A DNA stretch of 16,858 bases. Source: Chromera velia. Its lineage: Eukaryota > Sar > Chromeraceae. Below, in pieces: positions 9,779 to 16,858 of this stretch (positions are counted from its first letter, which is position 1; each line of letters begins with the position of its first letter). The DNA is taken from the NCBI GenBank assembly GCA_018398765.1, contig JAHBMJ010001908.1, forward strand, positions 8,223-25,080. Reading direction: 5' to 3'. A program made the translations under genes and the position numbers. The notes under the pieces were generated by a model that was not told the DNA's origin, made no database searches, and worked only from the letters and a program-made list of their open reading frames with translations.

Positions 9779-11596
9779 TCTCTCTCTCTCTCTCTGTCCG
9801 TCTGTGCTTTCTTTCTTTCTTTCTTTCTTTTCTTTCTTTCTTCATGTCCCTCCCTCCCCTCGTCCTTCTAACCCCTCCCGTCGCCTTTCCCACTTGCGCA
9901 CAAGATGGGGGAAAGGAGGGCTCGATAGAGTGTACGTCTGTCTCAGCATTTGAGTCTGTGTGCACACGCCGTCTCTCCGTCCGTCGGTAATACACTCTGC
10001 AAGGGCATTAGAAAGGGAGGGCTGAGAGGATGGAGGGGGAGGAAGAAAGGGTGGGTGGATGGATGGAGTAGTATCTTTCCCACTTTTCTTCTTCTGCAAT
10101 TTCAGCAGACCTTCTCAGTGATCGTGAGGGAGAAAGGAGGGGGCGCGCAAAAAAAAAAGAAAAAAGAAGAGGGGAGAAACGAACGGATGGTTAGAGGAAA
10201 GGAAAGTCAATTTCGCTCCGAGCCCGCCCATCGATCGATCGATCGAGCTGGCAGATCCCCTCCCTCTCTTATTCGCGTGCCTGCGCCCGAACGCCGCGAA
10301 AGCAGTGCAGCTTGCACTCCCATGCCAATGAAGGCCAAAGCAGGCAGCCATAACCAAGCGCTTTATTCCATCCATGCCAAACAGCTGAACTTTCGTTGAG
10401 CACAGAGAAAAGGGGAGCGGGTGGAGGAAAGGGAATTAAGAGGAAGAGGGACCGATCGATTGATCCATGTGATGCGTCTGCGCCCTGGGGAGCTTTGGCT
10501 CTGCGCTGTCTGCCGTTTGTCTTCCTGCCTCGGTGCGTGTTTCGCATGTCTCACTCTCTCCGTCTCTCTGTGTGTGTGCGTGTGTGTGTGCTGCGTTCCA
10601 TGTATGACCTCATGCTTGTTCATCCGCTGAGCTTTTCAGTGCTGCAGCAGAGACGGACAAGGTGTCGTCTGCAAGAGCGCGGTTGTGTGCGTGTGTGTGT
10701 GCTGCGTTCCTTGTATGACCTCGTGCTTGTTCGTCCGCTGAGCTTTTCAGTGCTGCAGCAGAGACGGACAAGGTGTCGTCTGCAAGAGCGCGGTTGTGTG
10801 CGTGTGTGTGTGTCTACTGTGTGTGTGAGAGAGGGAGAGAGAAAGACGCGGGGGACCGCGTTCCTTCCCGACTTGCAGTCTTTGTCTGTCAGTCGCGACA
10901 GACTCCGGAAGTGCACGCGTGGAGGCGGGGTGGGTGCATGATCGACCCTCATTCCCTCTCCGCAGAAGATGAAGCGAATAAGGAGAGAGAGAGAAATATC
11001 TGAGAAGCGATAAATAGGCGCCTGGAGGTTGGGAGAGTGAGTTCAGATCGGGACGGGTCTCGAATTGCAAGAGGAATGCAAGATGCACGTAGCTGTCAAA
11101 AGGAACAAGGGAGGTGTACAGAGGCCCATCAGGCTACGGTGTGCGTCTGTTCTTTCTCAGGGCCGGGGTTTTGTTGGGGGGGAGGATGGAGGAGGGGGAG
11201 GACTGAAAGGTGATTGATACATCTTTCGCTCGTTCCTGGAGGGGAACGGGCAGTAAACCAATGATTGAATCAATCCGCGTGGCCGAGGAAATAGAGGAAA
11301 CCGGTGCGCGACGGTCTCTCAACACCTCAAGATGCACTGAGATGAAGGGCGTGTAACCCGGGTGTTTGTTTGAATATTTTATGTTGCTCCCAAATTCCGA
11401 ATCCGGGTTGCTCCTCCCTTTTGCTGATTCGCGTCATGAATTAATGATAACGAATCACATGTATAGCTAGGGGCGCTTTCTTCCGTAGTTTCTTCCCTAG
11501 ATCCAAATGTTATGTGAACCAGATGGGGTCTTGGACTCTTGGATCAGACACAAAATAAAAAGAAAGAAAACAATAAGAAAGCTGCTGTTGTAGGGC
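9779..11596. other. Repeat-rich intergenic region
   Basis: No supportable gene lies here. It contains (TC)n right after the stop codon, (CTTT)n at about 9807-9842, an A-rich patch at about 10148-10170, (ATCG)n at about 10229-10246, TG-rich stretches and a 111-bp tandem duplication. ORFs across it are low-complexity or frameless in composition. The first part is presumably the 3'-UTR of the PWM-LWW gene. Confidence 0.6.
10573..10811. repeat. 111-bp tandem duplication with partial third copy
   Basis: A 111-bp unit starting with a (TG)n block and containing CTGCGTTCC...GAGCGCGGT is repeated once; CTGCGTTCC lies at 10591 and again at 10702. Only about three substitutions separate the copies, and a third TG block begins a further unit. 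The period is a multiple of three, so an overlapping ORF stays open, but all three changes would alter amino acids, which argues against coding selection. Confidence 0.9.
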
Positions 11597-11622
11597 TACA
11601 CCAATCCTGTAGGGTTACACAA
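11597..11622 (+). repeat. Left terminal inverted repeat
   Basis: This is the 26-bp left arm of the inverted pair with 14067-14092. It overlaps a direct repeat, TGTAGGG(C/T)TACAC, seen at about 11590-11602 and 11608-11620. Confidence 0.7.
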
Positions 11623-11710
11623 TCACTTTTTTCAAAATGTTTTATTACACATTGTTTTCTATAGCATTGTTTTATTACACATTTTAATAGATTTTTGATG
11701 AATGAATTAG

Positions 11711-11843
11711 TACACAGTTTAGTATGCATTAATTCAAACTATCACTTTTAGGAATGCATTAAGTACACACTTTAGTGTGCATTAATTCAAACTATCACTT
11801 TTAAGAATGTATTATTACACAGTTTAGTATGTATTAATTCTAG
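11711..11843 (+). repeat. 52-53-bp tandem repeats, about 2.5 copies
   Basis: Units start TACACAGTTTAGTATGCATT at 11711, then 11764 and 11816, and share AATTCAAACTATCACTTTTA. They sit just inside the left inverted repeat and share the TACACA motif with it. Confidence 0.85.
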
Positions 11844-11883
11844 GTTTCATCTTCGTTTTCTTGTTGTTCTTCAGGATGGTTTG

Positions 11884-12682
11884 ATGGTACTGCTTTGGAG
11901 CAACGCGGTATGGAATGAGTGCTTGGCTGGCTCATGTGAACGTTTCATTAAGACGGTGAAATGGCTGGCTGTTCTATTAGATTATTCCCTATTATGGCCC
12001 CCATTACCAGACACGGTGGGGGATAAGTTTAGAAGGAAAGGTAAGAATAGAAGGAAAAGGGTGGCAAGGAAGCTCGTGGAGGGTGCCTGGCTGTCCAACT
12101 GGTTAAAAGAAGACATGCACAAGAAACGTTCGAGACCGAGAAGGAATTTTCCCTCGCCTTACAAATCTTTCTCCTTTCCAATATGAGAATCCGACCAGAC
12201 AGCGTTTGGCTATGCTCCTTCTGAATGAAAGGAAATGGCGCTCAAGAAGTGAAATGATAGAGTGCAGTGTTAAACCTCTGCCAAAGAGTTTGTTGCAGTC
12301 CTCCGCAGGCTTTTGTATGCTCCTCAGGGCTCTCACAAGGAGGGATACAGATAGATCCCAACCAGAACGGCTTTATAACAAATGTTTGTCCCCCTTACGT
12401 ATAATCAAAGATGAGGTTCATGTGCTGAGGGAATATAAAGACTCAGAAAGGGAGCGAGGCAGACTGAAAAAATTGTATGAAATTGCAAAACAAAGAGCGC
12501 CCATTGACATAAGAATACAGATCGCTCAACGCGTTGTAGGTGTAACAAGGAGGGACACTTCAGATAATGAGAAGAAAATGAAGGAAATGGTGTTGTTGTT
12601 GTGCACAATCCTGCCTAGAAGCGGTTTTAAAACGCTAGCCGAGTGTTTTAAGAAAGTTCATGGTTTTGATCAGGCAGATTGA
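11884..12682 (+). pseudogene. Orphan ORF, probably frameshifted, inside the TIR element
   Basis: Two plus-strand frames abut. The first runs from ATG 11884 (MVLLWSNAVWNECLAGSCER) to a stop at about 12186. The second is open from 12107 to the TGA ending at 12682 (includes NPTRQRLAMLLLNERKW and FKTLAECFKKVHGF). They overlap by about 80 bp, so a frameshift near 12107-12186 is the simplest explanation for one broken protein of roughly 250 residues. An acceptor-like pyrimidine tract ends in CAG at 11872-11874, so this may be a downstream exon. The product is basic, with a K/R-rich patch (RRKGKNRRKRVARK). I recognise no family, no DDE-type signature and no RT motif. It could be a transposase tail, the 3' ORF of the element whose (ATC)n tail follows, or captured host sequence. 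Confidence 0.45.
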
Positions 12683-12744
12683 GTCGAATCGATCCGATTG
12701 GCATGCACGTTTCCTCATCCCCCCCCCCGCTATGAATGCGTTTT

Positions 12745-12832
12745 CTGGGTTGTCCTCAAAACTTTGTTACTGGCTTGGAATTTAGCATCACTGGATCTAG
12801 GATTTAACCCTTAACATCATCATCATCATCAG
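12745..12832 (+). mobile_element. 3' tail of a retroelement ending in (ATC)n, copy 1
   Basis: TGTCCTCAAAACTTTG through GATCTAGGATTTAACCC, then (ATC)n, matches 14204-14280 along its length with a moderate number of substitutions. It begins about 62 bp after the stop codon of the orphan ORF. A conserved tail ending in a simple repeat is typical of non-LTR retrotransposon 3' ends; the assignment is inference because no RT is attached. Confidence 0.5.
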
Positions 12833-13327
12833 GCATGGAGCATGATAAATAAAATAGAAAACTAATAAATAAAATATGTTCAAAATGACCATAAATAATA
12901 TTTGTTTTATTTGGTCTTTAGAGGGGGGGGGTTGACGATTCTGCGCACCAGACACCATGAAAACCCCACTAAAAATTCGACGTGTCTCTCCTATGAAAAC
13001 CCCTTCATAGTACTTGCCGGTATGATGAAGGCTACCCAGATCTAGTCTCTTAGAGCAAACTATTTTTTTCTAATTTTTAAGCACCAAATTAGCCAAAAAA
13101 AAAAAGAAAAAAAAATATATATATACTATGATACGCTAACATTTTTTGTTGACATCAGTTGAATAAAATTTAAAATTAAAGTATCTGATTTTAATTTTTT
13201 ATACGACTTGACATTTGTCTGGTGCTTCTTTAAGAACTTGCCGAACAGAGAGACATACTTCCGTCCATCCTCAAACTATGGTCTGATTTCTTCTTTATGC
13301 CACCCCCAAGATGTTTTCAAACTTGAA

Positions 13328-13432
13328 AGTCTGTGCCGCAGGCGCGGACTATGTCTTAAAAATCTATGCCATATGCGTAGACTATGTTTTAAAAGTCTAT
13401 ACCGCAAGTACGGACTATATATGTCTTCAATC
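13328..13432 (+). repeat. Three 33-bp repeats, each with a CCGC-type hairpin
   Basis: TCT-led units start at 13330, 13363 and 13396, exactly 33 bp apart. Unit 1 contains CCGC-AGGC-GCGG (13336-13347) flanked by AGT/ACT. Unit 3 contains CCG-CAAGTA-CGG with the same AGT/ACT flanks. Unit 2 has lost most pairing. Confidence 0.75.
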
Positions 13433-13587
13433 TGAGCTCAATTTAAAGATTTGAACTTAATCTCAAGATAATATACTTCAAGTTATGACGGTTTGCAACA
13501 CAGCGTATTGATGGCCTCCTTTGATCACCTTACATGGCCCGCGGGGCTGGTAAGGGCTATATTCTGAGTCGTTTTTGTGGACCACTT

Positions 13588-13649
13588 GATCAGCCGCACC
13601 GCAGGCATGGACGAACTTGATCAGCCGTGCCGCTGATGCGGATGAACTT
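13588..13649 (+). repeat. Two 31-bp repeats with related hairpin
   Basis: GATCAGCCGCACCGCAGGCA at 13588 recurs at 13619 in diverged form. The second copy contains the perfect stem CCGC-TGAT-GCGG at 13630-13641, echoing the 33-bp repeats 290 bp upstream. Confidence 0.7.
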
Positions 13650-14066
13650 GAATGTTCTGCTTTCAAGTGGCTTGTATAGTGTTAGGAAGGTACAAAAAAA
13701 ACTTTTATGTGTGTTTCAATTTGACAGCTTTAAACTTATAAATACAGTTCTAATAAATTTTACGTCAAACAATAGAACAAATTGATTTAAATAAAAAGAA
13801 ATAAAATTTAATAAAAAATAAAATCGAAATTAAGATTAAATAAAATTCATTTTATTTATTATATTCCGCACCTAGCAATGATGTCATCAGCAACACGACA
13901 GAGAGAATTTTTGAGCACTAAGAGCAGGGGTAAAAGAACAGAAGTGGGACCACAGAGGGTGGGAGAGATGGTATTAAAAAAATTGTCTAGAATTATTGCA
14001 GACTAATTGTTACACACTTTTATGTACAACAAAGGGGGGTCAGGGGTAATTGTTACACATTTAACT

Positions 14067-14092
14067 TTGTGTAACACTACAGGATTGGTGTA
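14067..14092 (-). repeat. Right terminal inverted repeat
   Basis: This segment is the reverse complement of the left arm with a single difference (T for G after CCTGTAG). Confidence 0.7.
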
Positions 14093-14203
14093 TGTAGAGC
14101 CAATGCAGGCTAAATTATCTAGCCTTTTGTTTCAAATTGGTTAGCTCTCATCCTCATCATCATTATATGCCATCGCTATCGGCCTCTCAACTCATAATCC
14201 TGT

Positions 14204-14280
14204 CCTCAAAGCCTTGCTAGTTGCTTGAGATTTGGCGTCGCTAAATCTAGGATTTAACCCTCAATCATCATCATCATCAT
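14204..14280 (+). mobile_element. 3' tail of a retroelement ending in (ATC)n, copy 2
   Basis: This is the second copy of the tail seen at 12745-12832, sharing TGTCCTCAAA and ATCTAGGATTTAACCC before (ATC)n. Its tail runs directly into the ATT tail of an oppositely oriented LINE fragment. Confidence 0.55.
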
Positions 14281-15178
14281 CATTATTATTATTAATCGGT
14301 CTATAGGCCATCATGCAATGCATAAGTCTAGGACAATGCTTTATTGCCCCTTTGCCAGACCTGCATCATACAATGGGAGAGGGCTTCATTCTTGCAACTT
14401 TAAACACCCTGCATCTAGAAGATGCTTTCTCAATCGGTGATGTCGTTTCCCTTCTGTGGCAGGAGTGTAACGACTGCAACAGAGACTCTCAGGCAGTAGA
14501 GGCAGACAGGAAGACCGATGGAGAGGGGGGATGGAAGATGTACTTGAGAGATGGAAAAAGAACATTCAAAAGGTGAGACGGGAAGAGAAGTAAGTAACCA
14601 TCACATGCATTGAATCGCAGGCCTTACGATGGAGGGCGCAGACAGATGTTTCGCAAGAGTCGCAGAGCCGGTATGGGTGAGTGTCTGAGTGCCAGGGTGA
14701 CCTTCATTCATGCCAACAATTCGCTTTGCGTGGCATGTTTTAAAGGGGTAGAGTCTTTTGATAGTAACCACTTTCTTTCTCTTTCTTGGGCTCTGTCTAA
14801 TTTGGCTTCAATTTTGGTTACAATTGCATTCAGAGCCTCTCGATCTGCTCTTGTTTCTGTGTATTCAGTCAATCGGTGCAGTAGATCGTCTGCTTTGCCC
14901 CTGCATGCAGGGCAAACCACGTCTTCCAGCCCTCTGTACGGTGCATGGGGGCGACCACCAAGCAACATATACAGCAAGGCTGAAAATGGGTCTGAGGACC
15001 AGATCGCAGCGCAAGGGAGGGAAACGAAATGGGAGGACGAAGGAGATGAAGGAAAAGTAGAGGAAAGGAAGAGGAGAGACGAACGTTGGGCAGTAGGATA
15101 AGACGTTTGGAACACATTCGGTCTGACGCCTCTGCCAAACTGCAAAACCGCCTCCCATGAAGCGGCCCTTTCTAGACA
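14281..15178 (-). mobile_element. 5'-truncated LINE fragment, copy 1
   Basis: In minus orientation the fragment starts at TCTAGAAAGGGCCGC beside an ATC/GAT repeat. It encodes the C-terminus of a reverse-transcriptase polyprotein, then about 420 bp of 3'-UTR, and ends in GACCGATT followed by (AAT)n. It is one of two 949-bp tandem units. The AAT tail abuts the (ATC)n tail of an opposite element, so the LINE lies within trinucleotide repeats on both sides. Confidence 0.72.
14708..15178 (-). pseudogene. LINE reverse-transcriptase C-terminus, copy 1
   Basis: The minus frame is open from the 5' junction (ERAASWEAVLQFG) to the TGA at 14708-14710. It includes SALLYMLLGG and CPACRGKADDLLHRLTEYTE. In non-LTR retrotransposons a C-x2-C-x8-H-x4-C zinc knuckle sits near the RT C-terminus. 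Here the final Cys is Tyr, so this copy has lost a ligand. The RT catalytic core is absent because of truncation. A K/R/E-rich coiled segment (KIEAKLDRAQERERKW) follows. Confidence 0.7.
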
Positions 15179-15185
15179 TCATCAT

Positions 15186-15203
15186 CATATAATAATAATA
15201 ATA

Positions 15204-15244
<41 letters not shown>
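15186..15244. repeat. (AAT)n(ATT)n palindromic trinucleotide tract
   Basis: About five ATA/AAT units turn into more than ten ATT units. The junction is self-complementary and could fold into a long hairpin or cruciform. It separates the two 949-bp LINE units. Confidence 0.9.
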
Positions 15245-15245
<1 letters not shown>

Positions 15246-16127
15246 CGGTCTATAAGCCATCATGCAGTGCATGAGTCTAGGACAATGCTTTATTGCCCCT
15301 TTGCCAGACCTGCATTATACAACGGGAGGGGGCTTCATTCTCGCAACTCTAAACACCCTGTATCTAGAAGATGCTTTCTCAATCGTTGATGTCGTTTCCC
15401 TTCTGTGGTACGAGTGCGACGACTGTAACAGAGACTCTCAGGCAGTAGAGGCAGACAGGAAGACCAATGGAGAAGGGGGACGGGAGATGTACTTAGGAGA
15501 TGGAAAAAGAACATTCAAAAGCTGAGACGGGAAGAGAAGTAAGCAACCATCACATGCATTGAATTGCAGGCCTTATGATGGAGGGCGCAGACAGATGTTT
15601 CGCAAGAGTCACAGGGGCGGTATGGGTGAGTGTTTAAGTGCCAGGGTGACCTTCATTCATGCCAACAATTCGCTTTGCGTGGCATGTTTTAAAGGGGTGG
15701 AGTCTTTTGATAGTAACCACTTTCTTTCTCTTTCTTGGGCTCTGTCTAATTTGGCTTCAATTTTGGTTACAATTGCATTGAGAGCCTCTCGATCTGCTCT
15801 TGTTTCTGTGCATTCAGTCAGTCGGTGCAGTAGATCGTCTGCTTTGCCCCTGCATACAGGGCAAACCGCGTCTTCCAGCCCTCTGTACGGTGCATGGAGG
15901 CAACCACCAAGCAACATATACAGCAAGGCTGAAAAAGGGCCTGAGGACCAGATCGTAGCGCGAGGGAGGGAAACGAAACGGGGGGACGAAGGGGATGAAG
16001 GAAAAATAGAGGAAAGGAAGAGGAGAAACGAACGTTGGGCAGTAGGATAAGACGTTTGGAACACATTTGGTCTGACGCTTCTGCCAAACTGCAAAACTGC
16101 CTCCCATGAAGCGGCCCTTTCTAGAGA
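15239..16127 (-). mobile_element. 5'-truncated LINE fragment, copy 2
   Basis: This is the second 949-bp unit, colinear with copy 1 (ATG-containing landmarks at 14313 and 15262; ORF ends 14708 and 15657). It has the same 5' junction (TCTAGAAAGGG) and the same 3' end. A few percent divergence is visible, largely transitions. Sharing the same 5' truncation point argues for tandem duplication rather than two independent insertions. Confidence 0.72.
15657..16127 (-). pseudogene. LINE reverse-transcriptase C-terminus, copy 2
   Basis: This frame is homologous to copy 1 and the same length. CPVCRGKADDLLHRLTECTE keeps all four ligands of the C-x2-C-x8-H-x4-C knuckle, so this copy is closer to the functional ancestor. 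It is still a truncated fragment without an RT core. Confidence 0.7.
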
Positions 16128-16162
16128 TCATCATCATCATATAATAATAATAATAATGCCTA

Positions 16163-16543
16163 CGGGGACAAAATTAATGCATATCATATCCAGGAAACAT
16201 ATCTTCAGCACAATCATTATAGGCTTGTGACACCCTAGTAAAAGTAATCTAATGTCAGACTAAAAGATAACTTCCTATTTATATATAGCTCTGTCGCTTC
16301 GTTTTATAAGTTAAATTTATAAAATTGAAAAAATAGTAGTCTAGGAGCGCTCTGGGAATTGAAAAAAAAATTTTAGGACTTCAAACTAAATTTTTGATCC
16401 AATGTGAAGCCTATAGGACCCAACTAGTTAGTATAAGTCTTCACTAAGTCTATTTAGTCAGCTTGGTCCAACGCTGCCCCTTTTATCTGACAAACTCAAA
16501 TCTTCTTTAAAAAAAAAAAAAAAATGCATTAATTTTGTCCCCC
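16163..16543. mobile_element. 381-bp MITE with 20-bp TIRs and TA flanks
   Basis: CGGGGACAAAATTAATGCAT at 16163-16182 is inverted at 16524-16543 with one mismatch at the outer base. TA lies immediately outside both ends (16161-16162 and 16544-16545), as expected for the TA target duplication of Tc1/mariner-type elements; including CCTA/TAGG the symmetry extends to 24 bp. The interior is AT-rich, has no credible ORF and ends in an A-run of about 15 bp next to the right repeat. It is therefore a non-autonomous element that would depend on a transposase elsewhere. Confidence 0.78.
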
Positions 16544-16567
16544 TAGGTGTGGAGCGCTCAACATTAA

Positions 16568-16858
16568 TTTCGTTTTTTGTTGTTGAATGTGAATGGGGTG
16601 AGAAGTAAAGAAGACAACGGTTCCCTTTCCCATTGGCTGGCCGAGAAAGATCCCGACCTAGCCATCTTCACAGAAGCAATGGACGTAACGAGGGACATCT
16701 CTTGTGGGGGGTGGAAAGGCAAAAACTTCAGCCACTGTGAGTGGTACCAGCAGCAACTAGGTACGCGCAGAGCAGCCCATGATAGGGACGGCAGGAGTGG
16801 GGGTGTTTGTGTGCTTGTAAAAGAGGAACGGTGGAGCGAGCTGAAACCCGAAATCTCC
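16568..16858 (+). CDS. LINE AP-endonuclease domain, partial, runs off window
   Basis: The plus frame is open from just after a TAA at 16565-16567 to the last base, 97 codons with no stop. It reads LLLNVNGVRSKE, then WLAEKDPDLAIFTEAMD and GRSGGVCVLVKEER. This is the N-terminal pattern of the apurinic/apyrimidinic endonuclease of non-LTR retrotransposons: the Asn of LNVNG and the Glu of the (T/Q)E motif are the usual metal-binding residues, and GGV-strand residues follow. That nuclease nicks target DNA to prime reverse transcription. No ATG begins the visible frame; the true start may have been lost at the MITE-side junction or may lie upstream by splicing. The rest of the element lies beyond the window. 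Confidence 0.75.

Larger units (their letters stand above)
12833..14066. other. AT-rich filler with hairpin repeats
   Basis: No gene is supported. The stretch holds two copies of ATGAAAACCCC near 12957 and 12991, A/T homopolymers at about 13096-13127, two clusters of 31-33-bp hairpin-bearing repeats, and strongly A/T-rich sequence at about 13690-13870. A 75-codon ORF at 13208-13435 simply reads through the 33-bp repeats. Confidence 0.6.
11597..14092. mobile_element. Candidate DNA transposon with 26-bp inverted repeats
   Basis: The sequence at 11597-11622 (TACACCAATCCTGTAGGGTT, then ACACAA) recurs inverted at 14067-14092 with one mismatch. Both ends carry subterminal TTACAC motifs: left near 11646, 11675, 11711, 11764 and 11816, right in two direct copies of TAATTGTTACACA at 14004 and 14047. 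Such arrays are typical of transposase-binding ends. The interior holds an orphan ORF, an (ATC)n-ended tail, hairpin repeats and AT-rich filler. I could not identify a matching target-site duplication, so the exact ends and superfamily are open. A chance inverted repeat of this length is unlikely, but the interior may be a composite of several elements. Confidence 0.55.

Noticed and set aside
10396-10941. 181-codon plus-strand ORF
   Set aside because: It is driven by TG repeats and the 111-bp duplication, with no domain and no sign of coding constraint.
14313-15101. Plus-strand ORFs of 87 and 163 codons, duplicated at 15262-16050
   Set aside because: They are conserved only because the DNA is duplicated. 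They are antisense to the LINE 3'-UTR and RT C-terminus, and their differences are mostly non-synonymous.

Overview
The window reads as nuclear DNA of a eukaryote. It has spliced genes with GT-AG introns, long uninterrupted runs of simple repeats, and 5'-truncated LINE fragments, and it shows no operon-like packing. The mix of Q/P/S-rich and ankyrin proteins, repeat-filled introns and moderate GC would fit a large-genome protist such as a chromerid or another alveolate alga. That assignment is inference; no sequence here fixes the taxon.

Layout. 1-1915: no supportable gene; a (TCTG)n tract and an AT-rich stretch. 1916-5264 (minus): a two-exon gene for an 837-residue ankyrin-repeat protein, its 835-bp intron filled with microsatellites. 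5265-5905: a short divergent intergenic region with a near-palindromic TATA-like box. 5906-9778 (plus): a four-exon gene for a 794-residue protein with a Q/P-rich N-terminus, an acidic linker and two copies of a C-terminal module I do not recognise (RHxPWM ... LWW ... LNxxGxFxPxRM). The second copy is recovered only by joining exons 3 and 4. 9779-11596: simple repeats and a 111-bp tandem duplication.

11597-16858 is a transposon graveyard. A 2.5-kb interval is bounded by 26-bp inverted repeats, with TTACAC-type subterminal repeats and an orphan, probably frameshifted ORF. Two copies of a plus-strand tail ending in (ATC)n follow the same consensus. Two 949-bp tandem units carry the C-terminus and 3' end of a minus-strand LINE with a CCHC motif, embedded in ATC/AAT trinucleotide repeats. 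A 381-bp MITE has 20-bp inverted repeats and TA flanks. At the right edge begins the AP-endonuclease domain of a plus-strand LINE.

How the parts relate. The two host genes are head to head and could share a promoter; nothing in the sequence ties their functions together beyond that. The mobile elements are nested in or beside one another's trinucleotide tails, which suggests such tails act as landing sites. The best candidate for something undescribed is the duplicated PWM-LWW module of the plus-strand gene, together with the alternative S/Q-rich C-terminus produced if intron 1 is retained. Next is the 26-bp-TIR element with its unrecognised ORF.
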